Source of the DNA: Rotaria macrura
Lineage: Eukaryota; Rotifera; Eurotatoria; Philodinida; Philodinidae
Length of the DNA: 64,000 nt
Direction: 5' to 3'
NCBI GenBank assembly: GCA_900239685.1
Contig: OENT01000129.1
Location: forward strand, 71,247-135,246
Shown: positions 1 to 12,505 of the stretch, piece after piece
Numbering within the stretch: the stretch's first letter is position 1
Layout of the letters: every line of letters begins with the position of its first letter
Notes under the pieces: generated by a model
Told to the model about the DNA's origin: nothing
The model's input: the letters and a program-made list of their open reading frames with translations, nothing else
Database searches by the model: none
Translations under genes and position numbers: made by a program

Positions 1-1063
1 TCAGACGTAAATCTATATGTGGATGTCTTAAGTGAGACTGACATTCTATGGTTCGCACAACATTCTAAGAATCGAATAGTGCCGTGTAATTTTCATAAAA
101 AAAGTTAAGCGTGTTTCTCATCTTGCGTTCGAGATGTGAAGGATCAGTTTCTTTTTATATTGTGTCATTGGTCTCGATTAAGAAAGGAATTACAATAAAT
201 AAAAAACTCAACTATTCTGCCAGAACTATTTTCGATACGAGAAAATCATCGATAATCATAAATCTATATTGAGAAGTGTTGTTTCTGTCACATTTGATAT
301 TAGCTACTAAAATCTCTAGTCTAGTCTACGGCATGTCGAGAACACATTATATCTTACTTTGTATTTAAATGGAAATTCAATTCATTATAATTGCTACGTA
401 ATCGTTCTCGGCCATGTCTACTTTTCTTTATTGCATAGACTATTTAATATATTTCACTTAAAGAACTCATGAATGAACTATTCCAGTAGATACTATACAC
501 TTAACTCTATTTTATGTTTGTACGAGCGTCAATTATTTGATTTTCTCGATTATCTGAATCATTTATGAATCGTTGATTTTAATTGAAATTCTCAGTCATC
601 CATTTCTATGGAAAATATTCTGTCGTCATGAGATATTGTAGCAGATTCTATGTGTTTGTCTCTTAGATCGAAAATCAATCATCTGATAACGTCCATGAGA
701 AAAAAAACCGTTCGAGTAGCTCTGACAAAACTATTAGCACCATACATCTTCTGATATATCAATTTAGATGGAAGCCAAAATAATCCTTGTGAAATGTCGC
801 TTATCATAAATCGGTCAAAAAAATGATTGAGTTAATATTTTAAAAAAATTGCTAAAGTTTCATGTTTAATTTCAAAAGGTAATACTCGTGTTCTATTTTC
901 ATGGGTACGTGAATACATCATGAAATTTAAATCGATCATGTGGAGATTGTTATTTCTGATAGATGTATCTTGTTTAATATCTGATTATAGAGCATATTGG
1001 CTATGTAATGATAGTCGATGATTTGTTCCTATCTATATGATTAAAATTTGATTAATTATTTAG
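1..1063. other. Presumed TAF2 intron; no exon recognised
   Basis: AT-rich sequence with no long open frame and no match I recognise. It ends in a splice acceptor (TTATTTAG, ending at 1063) feeding the first visible TAF2 exon, so it is most simply the 3' part of an intron of at least 1 kb. Upstream TAF2 exons lie outside the window. Confidence 0.5.
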
Positions 1064-3410
1064 ATTGCAAATTCAATGGCTAATACGTGGACGGGTACAT
1101 TAGCTACGTTAAGTTTTTTTCGTCGTGTATTCATGTCATTGAATTCAACAACATCATCTGCAAGTGTGACAACATCATCTGTTAATAATTTATCATTGAC
1201 TGCACCATCTGCAAATATAGTACGCATAAATGACTTTACAAATCCTCAAATGTATATGATACAAAAAATTATTCCACAAGCCATAGCCTTACAACGTAAT
1301 AAAGATCGTGTATGTCCACCGGAAGTCATTAATTTTCTATTTGAATTAATACATTACAATGAAAATTCAAAAAATCGCTTTTCTGATGCTTTTTATCGTT
1401 CATCATTGATTGATGCACTTGGAAATACTTTAACAAATATTGGTTTAACAAGTATAACAACAAATGTTGATCTTTTATTAAATCATACTTTAGATAATAA
1501 TACAAAACGAATATTTGATGAAATTTTATTACAACTTAATTTTGATAAAATAATTCCATCGTATGGATTCTGTGTTACATGTAGCTGTTTAAGAGTATTA
1601 CATAAATTGAATGTTATCAGTGGTATACCTATTGATATAAACGTTTTTTATGAATATGCATCATATGGCATGTTCGATCGTATACGATTAACAGCTTGTG
1701 AAATTCTTGTAGAACAACTCGAAAGTAAGGATTTACATGGCAAAAGTATTTATTCATTAGACTGAATGAATGAAAACATTTTTTTGTGTAAGAATAGACA
1801 AAAAAATATTTGATCTCGTACGCAAATACTAGTGTGAGATCATGATTGCTTGTTATTTTGCGCATTCCTAAGCATTGCACGTCGTATATTCATTGTATTC
1901 AAAAGTAGAGGTACAAGGTCTTTCTATTCTTGAATCATTATCTATGTAGTTAGTATTTTGTTCTTGTTGTCAATTGTATTTTATCATATATTATTTATAT
2001 ATGAATTATGATGTTAGTACAAAAAAAAGAATGAATGGCAATGAAATACGTCTCGACAAAGAATCTAATCTTTCATTAGCAACAGTAACTACGTGATATT
2101 TTAGTTTTCGATTCTATAGAGATTACAATTGCAGCTTTTCTAAATAATACACATGAGACGCTAAAAGTTTTATCTAGTGTAAAGAATTCTGTTCGTAACA
2201 TAGGACTTAATTTATTTACATAATTTGAAAAGAATATCATCTATGAAAAGAGAAAATTAAAAATAAATTTCAATTTTTATAATTATTTGAATTACTAATA
2301 TAAAAATCGTCTTATTTTCAAATATAAAAGATAATATTACAATAGTTTAACTTTATCTTCGATAGAGAAAAACGAATTCATGTCTGATTTCATTATTTTG
2401 CCATTTATCGAATAGATCCATGACACTAATACAATCATAATATTAAATATCATCATTTATTTAATTCGGAATTTTTCATCAACATTTAACTTGTAGATCA
2501 AGGTTGTTTGTTCGTATGATAAGAAATGTTAAATTCTTTACATGATAGAAAAAATTCATACTAAACTAACACTCGTCTATTCGAATGAAATATATATTCT
2601 AATTAATTGATAGCATATATGATGTTACAATTCATATGTATACGTAGAAATACGTTACTGATAAGAAACAACTTGTATTAAAGATGAAATTGTTATTGTT
2701 ATTTTTTTAAATCTTTCTGTTTAGCGCGATTGAATCAAGAGGTATTTGAGTATTTATTTAATCTTATTGCAAACGATTCTGATTATAATCTAAGGTTTGT
2801 CAATATGTTCGAAGTATTAGTTTTTCTCCATAATATTTTCTAATATATGTAGACATAAAATTGTGCAACATTTGTGTCGTCATCCACCATTTCGACAAAA
2901 TCAAACATGTTCTCTTAATAATTCCATAACTGTTCATCGACTATGGTTATTGATGAAGTATGAAAAACCCCAAAACTAAATCTCTATGATAACTAATAGA
3001 TTTCATTTAACAATTTTTAGAAATCTTTCATACGATAATCAAATACGAAATGATCTTGTTGAACTTTATCAAATTATGTTTGGTCTCAATCGACCGAATT
3101 GTTTACCACCATCGCATGAAGTAAAACAGAAAGCAAAAGGAAACGTTGTGTTACATTTTCTTTTCTATTTTATCTCTTTTTTTTTCTGTAGATGAATGAA
3201 TTATCAATTAAAGATGAACTTGATGATGTATCAGATACAATAGTCAATATCGATCCGGTAAATAAAAAATTAATTTAAATAAATTATAAATAGAAAAATG
3301 AATGATACTTTTTTTAATGGTTTTAGGAACGTTTGAGTTATTTTCGTCTAGCTCGTTATGCAGATGATACGAAATCAGCTGCAAGTAAACTAGCATCAAC
3401 TAATAAATAG
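1064..3410 (+). CDS. TAF2: TFIID subunit 2 (TAF2), C-terminal part; 5' end outside window
   Basis: Exons 1064-1724, 2725-2794, 2853-2957, 3021-3144, 3192-3257 and 3327-3410 join in phase to give 369 residues ending in TAG. TAF2 is the TFIID subunit that contacts the core promoter initiator; its N-terminal aminopeptidase-like region would lie upstream. The visible part is the C-terminal helical-repeat region. Recognisable TAF2 stretches are VCPPEVINFLFELI, the SYGFCVTCSCLRVLHKL segment, RHKIVQHLCRHPPF and FGLNRPNCLPP, in the same order as in the human protein. A 1,000 bp intron (1725-2724) separates the first two visible exons; the rest are 47-69 bp. The tail is much shorter and less acidic than in vertebrates. 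A possible AATAAA signal follows at 3456-3461. The gene converges on the NUAK kinase. Confidence 0.85.
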
Positions 3411-3455
3411 AACTTCTTTGAAATGGAATCTTTTTTTTTCTTCTTCGTTATAAAT

Positions 3456-3461
3456 AATAAA
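3456..3461 (+). terminator. Poly(A) signal of TAF2
   Basis: AATAAA 46 bp after the TAF2 stop, within a T-rich stretch. It fits a canonical eukaryotic cleavage/polyadenylation signal; the cleavage site cannot be seen. Confidence 0.5.
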
Positions 3462-3956
3462 GTTAACCTTGATGCTAATGTAAAAATTCAAACACAGAAT
3501 ATGAACCAGTCCTTTTATTATTTTTTTCTTCAAGGTTTATGCTCTCACTCGTTCTTTTTTTATGATACAAAAAGAAAGGAAAAAAAAACGAACTTTTGAA
3601 ACATAACGTACACATACACACATACATACATACATAAATATTTTCATAGCAGCAAGTAACATCAGCAATAGTTCGTTTTTTTACACAACCTGAACGAATT
3701 TGAAAAAACCAAAGGGGTACACACACTAACACACATGAAAACTTATTGAAATAAACAAACAAAAAAAAACAAGAGATCAATTAGAAGGGTTGATGTACAG
3801 ACAAGAAAAATCAATGTCTACTACTGTTATCGTCCTTGTGAATGAAAGTCACACAGTATCACAGTTGAAACTGGGACAAAGGAAAACACACGAAAGGGTG
3901 GAGAGGACATGGTGAAAATGAAAACGAGAGAGAAGGAAGATAAAGACAAAACATTA

Positions 3957-6900
3957 TTAATCATGTACCCTTAACGATATGAAATTATTATTATCATCCA
4001 ATAAACGACTTTTCCGTAAATTATTTGTTTCAAACGAAGTTAAAAGTGCATGACGATTGTTATGATTAGTAGTAGAACCTGCATTAATACTATCATCTCT
4101 ATTAGAAATTGGATTAGATATTGTGTTATTTAAAAATCGTGCTGTACTCAATGAAGCATTATTCATATTAGATTCAAGATCGTGAACTGGACTCATGCGT
4201 CGAAAAGGTGGTGCAGCAAATTTAATAGCTGATGTTGTAAATACAGATGGTGCAACTGGTGTCGTTGAATTTGAAAGACTTGGTACTATGCTTATATCAG
4301 TTGCTGCTGGTATTGTTGGTGGTGAATATTTAAACATAGGCTTACGTTGAAGATCACGTAGGGCTGAGTCAAATTCAAATGAAACAGGGTACCGTGATGG
4401 ACTAATGGGAGATGTTGAATTTTTTGTGTCTGATGATGTTCCTAATGTATATCGATGAGTTATTGGTGGAGAATGAATTCGATCATTGTTTCCATAGGTT
4501 GATGAAGTTTTTGTTGATGTTGGTGAAACTGTCCTTCGATTACGACGACTATAAGCTTGCGTTGATACTGTTGAAGATGATTGTGGTGATAACACAGATG
4601 GTTTTTCACTAGTTGACAAAAAATGATAATCATTCGGCTTAGTTAAATATTGATCATCAATCGATAAACTCAATGGTCGTCGGTCAGCTGGACGCGATGA
4701 TGAAATTGAGTTTGTTTTCGAATTTGGCGATAAATAATGAAGTGTTGATTCAGGTATGGCCGATGCTCGATTACGTCTTTGTTGTTCTTTCATGATTGAT
4801 GTATTTGCATTATCACGTAGTTTTGTTGTATCAAAAAATGAACTTGTATGAAGTTCGAGATCCACAAGTGAACTTGTTGGTGATACTGATTTTTCATTGA
4901 ATGTCGGCGGTACACTTGTTCGATACCGAACTTTATCACGATCTTGATCAATGCGTGAACTATATGTTGACGTTGTTGGTATTATTGAATTAAGTCGTAA
5001 TGAAAGAATCGGTCCATTAGCTAACCATTCATGACGAAGAATATCTTTTGTTGTAGCACGATTATTAGCATCAGGTGTCAAGCAATATCGTATAAGTGAA
5101 AGAGCACCTATGATATTAATGAAATAAAATAAAAAATAAAAATAAGCATAGGAAATTTTTTTAGACCGTCACCAAATATTCACTTATTTACAACATGCTC
5201 AAGCATAGGGTTAGATTAGACTTAAGATCCCGGAAAAGAAAGCTTGAAATAGAAACTAAAAACGAATGATTAAAAATAAAATGAAAGAAAAAACATTTTC
5301 AAAAACGAAACAAAAACACTATTTCTAGTAAATCACCGTATGTATTGGAGGAGGCTTAGACGCTGATGATAACGATGACAAACTACCATTATGTTTGTAA
5401 TAAGATGTTCGTTTATTTAATTGAATTGATTTTATAGTATCGTTTTTATTTGATTTTGATGTTTTATTATCTTTCACTCGACTGAATTGTTTGACTTGAT
5501 GATTTCCATTTATGGTTGGTTTTAATTTTGTTCCTACAGTTGATATGCGTCCATTTTTCACCAATGATCGAGGTAAACTAATCGGAGGGGGATCAAGTGG
5601 TAGAACAGGAGGAGGAATGGGAGGACGCGTATACATCGGAGCAGATGGTTGCATAGCTTTTGATCTGTGTTTGGATAATGATAGTGTTGTTTGTAGTATT
5701 TCATTGGAGTTCGGTTTTGATGGATGAAGTGGAGCCATAGTACCATTGTTCTCAACAGCTACTGATTGATGGTTGTATATAGGTAAATGATCGTAACCAT
5801 CATTAATCCATTCATGAGTAATGATGTCGTCAACAGTGAAACGTTTCGATGCGGATATTGTAAGACATTTACGAATGAGATCGAGTGCTCCTATAGGTGT
5901 TTTTCGATATTTTAAAAACGTCTTTTATTTTTTGTAAGAAAAAGTTTTGTTTGTTTTTCCTACTGAATAAAAATCCTAGTCTTGAGCATCTCTACTTATT
6001 TATCTTTCTATTTAATCCATATATTTATACATATCCTCATTTTTAATAAAACATTTCTATTACCTGATGTTTCTCGAGGTTGAATGAAATTCCCTGTAGT
6101 AATATTGCGAACTAATCGATTGTAATCACCGCCTTGAAATGGCATCGTACCAAAAACAAGTGTATATAACAAAACACCCAACGACCAACAATCGACCTAT
6201 ATCAAATATGAATTCATCAAACAAATGTACAAAATTACATCATCTAATGCATACTTCTGGTCCATGATATGGTATACCAGAGACTATTTCGGGTGAAGCA
6301 TAAAGTGGTGATCCACAGAAGGTGTGCCTGATTAAAAATTAAATAGTCATTTATATAAATATGTATAAACATATATATATATATATATATATGAATGGAT
6401 CTAAATAATTGAAATACATACAATAATTGACGAGATGACCAACTATTGCTTAAGCCAAAATCGGCTAGCTAGAAATGAATACAAAAGAAAGCGAACGTGT
6501 TCGTTTTCTTCTATTGATAATTTTATTTACCTTGATATCTCCTTTATGATCAATAAGAATATTTTCTAATTTCAAATCTCGATGAACAATATGATTCTAG
6601 AGAAATTTCAAAAACAATTTTTCTTTTTACTTTATATTTAAAAGGAAAAACAAGTTAATTAATTTATTACTATACCTTGTGAAGAAAATGAACAGCTGAT
6701 ACAATCTGTCGAAATATGGCTCGCGCTTGTGATTCTGGTATGCGTTTCATACGATTAAGATAATCATATAATTCACCGCCACTTGCATATTCCATGACAA
6801 GAATAATTTTTTCACGACTTTCATAAACTAAGTAACAGAAAGCAAAGACATAATTCTGGCTTTTGTTTTTTGATAAGTAAAACATTTGAGATCAACAACC

Positions 6901-7706
6901 GTTCAATAGATAAGGAAGTTCTATACTCTACCTTCTTTTATCTTAATAATATATGGATGATTGAGACTCGTCATAAAATCAATTTCACGACGAATCCTTG
7001 CCAAATCATGTGGATTTTCAATACGAGATTTCTTTATTGTTTTTATTGCTACTTGTTCATTCTTACGTTTATCTAATGCCAATTTAACTTTACCATATGT
7101 ACCTTTACCCAATGTTTGTTTAAATTCAAATCGACTATGTAATGTTTCACGTTTCGGTGCATTCACGCCATTTCCAGCCGTATTACTCCCTCCGCTACCA
7201 CCTACATTGCTTCCTCCACTGCCTGTATGTCCTTGAGATGATGGTGGAGTAGTTGTTGAATCACCAAAACTATTCAGACTACCTAAACTAGACCAATTCG
7301 AATGACGTGTACGCTGGCGTCCATTGCCATTTGTTTCTCCATTCTTTTGCCTTTTAAGAAAAACAAATTCATTAAAATCAAACTTCTGAATCATTATAAA
7401 TCATAGTGAATTTTCGAAAAAGCAGAGGCAGAAAATAAATAATCAAATATTATTTTCGTAGTATGTGTTTTTTTTAAATTTCGAATCATCAAATGAGATG
7501 ATTAACTAGTATATTTTTATTTTAAAGTAAACATTTTTAATGAATAATAATCTACTTGAAAATTATTTCCCTAAGGCGAATGATTCAATAATAGTTTTCT
7601 TCTCTCTTTTACTTAATTTTTGTGTTTACCTGCTACCACCCGATGTGTGTGAATAATGATCCGAGAGACCAATTGAGTCAATATCAGAATTTTGAAAGCT
7701 AATCAT
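3957..7706 (-). CDS. NUAK: NUAK-family AMPK-related Ser/Thr kinase, proximal first exon and distal last exon form
   Basis: Coding exons on the minus strand: 7630-7706, 6932-7350, 6676-6827, 6531-6596, 6422-6468, 6255-6327, 6064-6196, then last exon 3957-5107; phases agree and give 705 aa. The Gly/Ser-rich N-terminus leads to a kinase domain from about residue 100: GKGTYGKVK loop, VAIK (Lys129), HRDLKLEN (about 221-228), DFG (241), and T-loop [14 protein letters not shown], whose Thr is the LKB1 target in AMPK relatives. The wording [16 protein letters not shown] and [13 protein letters not shown] is closest to NUAK1/2 rather than MARK or AMPK. NUAK kinases act in actomyosin and adhesion control. 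Last exon 3957-5107 supplies kinase subdomain XI ([20 protein letters not shown]) and a Ser/Thr-rich tail of about 340 aa. An alternative last exon lies at 5325-5890, and alternative first exons at 8835-8956 and 10718-11052 (separate entries). Confidence 0.87.
5325..5890 (-). CDS. NUAK: Alternative last exon of NUAK kinase (8A)
   Basis: After an acceptor (TATAG, exon start 5890) this exon encodes [18 protein letters not shown] and [15 protein letters not shown], then a basic, proline-containing tail ending in a TAG at 5325-5327. It covers exactly the same kinase-domain end (subdomain XI) as exon 3957-5107, enters in the same phase (needs two bases) and would join the same donor at 6064. With exon 7630-7706 as the start it yields 510 aa. 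Its tail is 140-150 aa, unlike the long tail of the other exon. Mutually exclusive use is the simplest reading. Splicing A into B through an internal GTAGTT is possible but would put two copies of the subdomain in one protein. Confidence 0.75.
6371..6392. repeat. (AT)n microsatellite in NUAK intron
   Basis: Eleven AT units within the 95-bp intron between NUAK exons 6255-6327 and 6422-6468. Confidence 0.8.
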
Positions 7707-8834
7707 CGTTCGTATTTGTATTCTTATTCACACGTAATTTTCTTCTTCTTCTTCTTCTGATAACTCAATGTACTCGAAACTGTAAGACGAGCTGAAGTGA
7801 TGTGTGATATGTGTTTTTTTACGAAATGAAAAGGACAAGAAAATGAAGATAGTTCGTTTGAAGAGATGAAAAGAGCTATTCAATGAGAGCGTGCGCGTGA
7901 ACAAATTTTGCTTTCATCGTCATTGTCAATGTCCATGTAATCGGTGCGAAGAATCTTTGAAGTAATCGAAGGCATAAGTAAAGTGCGCTGCACGAAAGAA
8001 TAACTACGACGATGAAAAAAAAAAAGAAAAGAAGAAATGAACTGTCCAGATAATGATTTTTTATTTCAACAACTGAAAATCGCGTTTCGTTCGTCTTCTT
8101 TTTTTTTCTTTCGTTCTTTCATTCTTGCGGGTTTTTTTCCTATGTTTCTTCTCTTCAAACTTCTTTTCACATATGTGTACTCTTCGCAACAAATACGAAA
8201 GCGAGCAAACATACGAAAGGATACTTGATGAAGCAACACACCACCGACGTGACGACGCTTTCTCATTTTTTCGTACTGGCCTCAAAGTAAAACCGCAAGC
8301 AAGAATGTAAAGGGGAAAAGAAAAAGAAAAGAATGTCTTGTCTTATTTTACGCCCACGTTGAAAAACGAACCGCTCAAGTGTAACTAGTATAGATAAATA
8401 TTAACACTGTGTTTCCAATATTTTTATCTAATAATTAAAACACTACACACAGTTCCGTTTCTATCCCATGTTCGATGCGTGTTGGTTAATAATATATTCT
8501 TACATAGACTTTCGTATCAATAAAAAGACGTAGACAATTTAAAAACAGCGAAAATTTTCTTCTAAATTATGTGCTATCCTTAAGGTTCATTAATGTTAGA
8601 GCTTTTCTCTTTCGGACAAGATACATATAAAAATAAAAACGTGATATATCCAGGTATGATTTAGAAATAAAAATAAGCAAGTTAATCAAAACATATAATA
8701 TCACTTTTGTCTTTCATTTGTCATGTTATGAAATCACAAACATAAAAGCTTAGTATTCTCATGAGTACATCGCGCAAAAATAATAAGATTTATATCTACT
8801 AATAAAAAAACACTGTTTTGTCTTTTTTTCTTAC
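7707..8834. other. NUAK proximal promoter / intronic stretch
   Basis: No coding exon is supported here. It lies between two candidate first exons of the NUAK gene and would hold the proximal promoter and 5' UTR of the 7706 start. Notable are a (CTT)n run just upstream of the first exon and many purine/pyrimidine-rich tracts. Confidence 0.35.
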
Positions 8835-8956
8835 TCGGCTAATAAATCATCATTAGAAAGTGAACGTTGTGCATCACAATAACGTCGTTTATAACGTGCT
8901 GCTGCTGCTGCTGCAGCTCGAGATTTATTTTGAAATGAAATTCGTCCAGATGCCAT
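8835..8956 (-). CDS. NUAK: Candidate alternative first exon of NUAK kinase (1b)
   Basis: ATG at 8956 opens 40 codons (MASGRISFQNKSR, a seven-alanine run, ARYKRRYCDAQRS, LSNDDLLA) and reaches a donor GA|GTAAGA at 8835/8834. The exon ends in phase 2, exactly what NUAK exon 2 (7350) needs, giving ...DDLLAE-QKNGETN. Without splicing the frame stops at once (TAA 8831-8833), so a 41-residue peptide gene is the alternative reading. No homologue is recognised. The poly-Ala and basic stretch might direct localisation, but that is a guess. Confidence 0.45.
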
Positions 8957-10717
8957 TAAATTCAATTCTTCAGAAAAATATATCACATCAAGTCGAAAAA
9001 GTTACATATTTATATTGAAAACTATTTTCTGATAAATATTTATCTTTCTACTAGAAGCAGAAGAAAAAAAATCACATAACAAATAGTCATCTTATCAATG
9101 TGGTCACCTTGCTTTTTTTTTAAAACAAAATTCAAATATATTCTATATTTGAGATAAACGAGTTATTAATCAATGAGTGTATCAGCATGTGACAAAACAT
9201 AGGCTTACGAACAAGATTAATCTCGTGTTTTGCTATTGCGACCTTATTATATTGTTACAAAGTGAAATGCATGTAAAATGGAAAAGTAGCTGTATGAGAA
9301 AACGAAATAGAAGAAGGAGTCTACTTCAATCTGTTGACATTTGGAGAAGATACTTTTCATGATTGATTCAACCTAAAAGAAACGGAGTTATTGCGACCGA
9401 AAAGAATGAAACGAAGAGGACATGAACATCGATCATCATAGGTGAAAAGCTCATAGCATTCAGTTTACTTATAACACTTGCGTAAGACGAATGCAATCGA
9501 GATGACAACGAAAGATTTCATCATTACATCGGGTCGATTTTTCGACGAAAAAAAAAAGAAAGAAAGAACAATTTGTTCAGTTTACTTTTTCCTCTTTCTA
9601 TGCATAGTTCGTAAATTCGTTCAAAAAAGATCAAGTATGTGGGCGGAATCGATCATATTTCGCTTTCATTTGACAATTACTCTGTAGTATTGAGTTACCT
9701 ATTGTCTTAGAATCATATCTATATCATGTTCATACCTAATCGAAGTCATGAATAATAATTCTTGATAATTGTTTGGATATATATGTCGTGTGTTTGTTGT
9801 AAAAAGACAGAAGAAAACAATCGATTGGTGTTATATTGTAAGATAGTTGTAAAGAGTTAGATATATTGTATTTGGCTTGCTACGAACAATGACCTTATCA
9901 GCTTATTTGGTAAAGTACGAACAAGCAGCAATAAGAGACAAAGATAGACAGAATAGAAAGAAGGACTAGATCTACATTAGTGGGCGTACTTCTGCAAAAG
10001 ATGTAAGATATAAATAAAGACTGAGAAAAAAAAAAGAAAAGACGTGTACAAACGGCAATTAATCGTTGGAAGAATGTAAACTATCACCATGCATTCATGG
10101 AAGCATGTCCGATGAAACCATACGAGAAGCGACAAAGAAACGAGACTGATATCACTTTTCTAGATGTTTTCTTACTCAACTGGAACATCGATCTTTCTTT
10201 GTTTATGTTTGACCTTGTTTTAAGGAGAAGATAGTTATGAAAACAAGACTCTAGAAATATTTGATATATTTAAGCCAAAAATTGATTGTATTTATATAAG
10301 ATTATGTATCATAATTACAATGAGTTTTTAACTTAATATTTTATATCAATGATGCCGTAGAAAATCATTTTTTGATATAATTCTCTAGAAAATAACGTCC
10401 TTCTCTGTCTTTTCTAAAAACAGTTGTTCGATTACTTTGATGATAAGTCGCTAACGTCAATATCCCCATTTGGATATGTCAGTAGATGCATTGATGGGGC
10501 TTTTTTTCTCTATTCTCTTTGATATATATTAGTATATTCATGCATATATACACAAAAGAGACGATGTTATTTTTTTTTTCGGATTGTACACAGTTATAGT
10601 TCTACATTGAAGTATATACAGCAAAATAGAAACATCTGATTTCTAAAGAATCTATTTATCGACATTCTTATTAATGTCTTGAGAAATAATCCATTGTACG
10701 AAAAGAAATTCACTTAC
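8957..10717. other. Intronic/intergenic stretch, nothing recognised
   Basis: AT-rich sequence with no convincing coding exon, RNA gene or repeat family. In the NUAK model it is part of the long intron downstream of the distal first exon and would include the promoter of the 8956 start. Confidence 0.3.
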
Positions 10718-11052
10718 GGTGAAAGAAGATTTATTATTGGTGGTTGTGAACTGACAGATACATGCATGGGTTGCTGTTGTTGTTGTTGTTGGTCCTGAGG
10801 TCGAGAATATTGACCATTGGAAGTATCTGATTGTGAGTCATTTAAATAATTATCACGTGGTCGACGTGTTTGATTTTGCCGAGATAATGGATTATTAGTA
10901 GAATTGCCATTACGATCGGGATAGAAATCAGAGTCAGGTGTTGATCGTGCCCATTGCATATAGGATGATGATGAATAACCTGTTCCTGGTTCGTTTTGTG
11001 AGTCGATAATCGATGTTTGCATATCATATGGTCGAGACAACGGAAATAGCAT
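10718..11052 (-). CDS. NUAK: Candidate distal first exon of NUAK kinase (1a)
   Basis: ATG at 11052 opens 111 codons rich in Ser, Asn, Gln and Arg, with a run of seven to eight Gln (translation of a CAA/CAG repeat near 10770-10790), ending at a near-consensus donor ACC|GTAAGTG (exon end 10718). It ends in phase 2 and would join NUAK exon 2 at 7350, extending the kinase to 596 or 791 aa depending on the last exon. Low-complexity codon use looks like the disordered flanks of the kinase. It could instead be the first exon of another gene whose later exons I did not find. Unspliced it stops immediately at TAA 10714-10716. Confidence 0.5.
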
Positions 11053-12505
11053 TGTTCATAAGCCAGCCGCTTGCGTTATGTACTATGATGATGGCTAGAA
11101 TAAATAAGAACAAGAAATGAATGATCATACACTATATCGTTTGGTGAACTTTCTTCTCTTTCGAGTAGTATTTTTCTTTTTTTTTTTTTTTTTGTTAGTA
11201 TTCTTCTTCTCATCAACAAACACACTTCTCTGCCGACGCATTCATTCCATTAAAAAGAAAAAAAGAGAGAGAGAGAGAAGGAGAGAAAGAAAAAGAAAAA
11301 ATCGTAACTTCTATTATTCATATTAGTTTTTTATACACATATTAGTCACAGCGAAAAAGAAACAAGAAAAACGAGCAATAGTGAATACTGTCAAACGGAT
11401 AAACGTGAAAGGTAGCATCGTCAAACCGAATCAAATCAAAACGAACGACAGTTTAGTGTTACTTTGTATGCACATAACAAGACGAGAACGCCTGTGACTA
11501 TTTTTCCTCTTCATATTGCGATGCAATAAAAAATTTGTGTGAATGTAGTAAGTCATAACGAAGATACAGCCATAGAAAAAAAAAGGAAAAGAAACCGAAA
11601 TGCTATAATATTGATGTGTTCCTTTTTTATTATTATTGCACGTCCCGTCTCATAATAAGTACATCCCATCAACAAAACAAAAGGCAAATCGTATTTCGAT
11701 AAAAATCACAATTACTTACAAAACGACGAAAAAACATTGTTGTAGATAGTGTTGTTATTAAGCAACTATGTATCTTTTTTTCTCTATTATTTTTATAGTT
11801 TTGTGGAAAACCAGACTTAAAAAACGTTAAGAAAAAATTCTCTTATGGTCATATTTCTATGAGAATATTTTTATATAAATTGAAAACTGATTAATGTATA
11901 ACCTTTTCAATTTTGTTCTTTTCATCAGATATAAATGATAGACGAATCTAAACGAAAAAAAATGATCGAATATGCAATCAACTTATTAGATTATGTATGA
12001 TACAGTTGAGATTGTCTTGTGTAATCATTAGTAATGGAAAAAGAAACGAGACAAGTGAAATAAATTTTATTGTCATGAATAGGCAATGTCAATCGCAGAT
12101 AAGCATACACATGAAATCCTAGCACACTAGTCCTGATTCATCACTGTTTTCTTTATCAATAATAATAAATTTAAATTGAGAAAGAAGTATAGTTTGCTGT
12201 CAAAAACAACGCTACTTTTGATTTCGTTCATTTTTAGTTTTTATTGTATAAGTCATAGATTGATTAACAAAACGATCAAATATTATTACATAGGTTTTCT
12301 TTTTCGTATATTTAGTAACAATAAACAGTGGATAGTCTAAAGTAGAGGAGATGTTTTTATCAATTAGTCGTTAGGTTATATAATAAAAAAGAATAATTCA
12401 ATGAGAATGTCTCGAAAATCGACAGAAAAAAAAAGAATATTGAATCTAATCATTAAAAAAAAAAGTTGAAGAAGAATTAGAAAATTTTCCATTCTTTTTA
12501 AAAAT
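11053..12505. other. Intergenic region between twinfilin and NUAK
   Basis: No gene seen. It would contain the twinfilin 3' UTR and the distal NUAK promoter. It holds a T-tract with a matching A/G-rich tract (about 11170-11300, GAGAGAGAGA run) and otherwise unremarkable AT-rich sequence. Confidence 0.4.

Noticed and set aside
8037..8310. Overlapping open frames on both strands near 8.0-8.3 kb
   Set aside because: Lys/Arg- and Phe/Ser-rich translations of purine/pyrimidine tracts, no start context, no splice sites in phase, no recognisable family.
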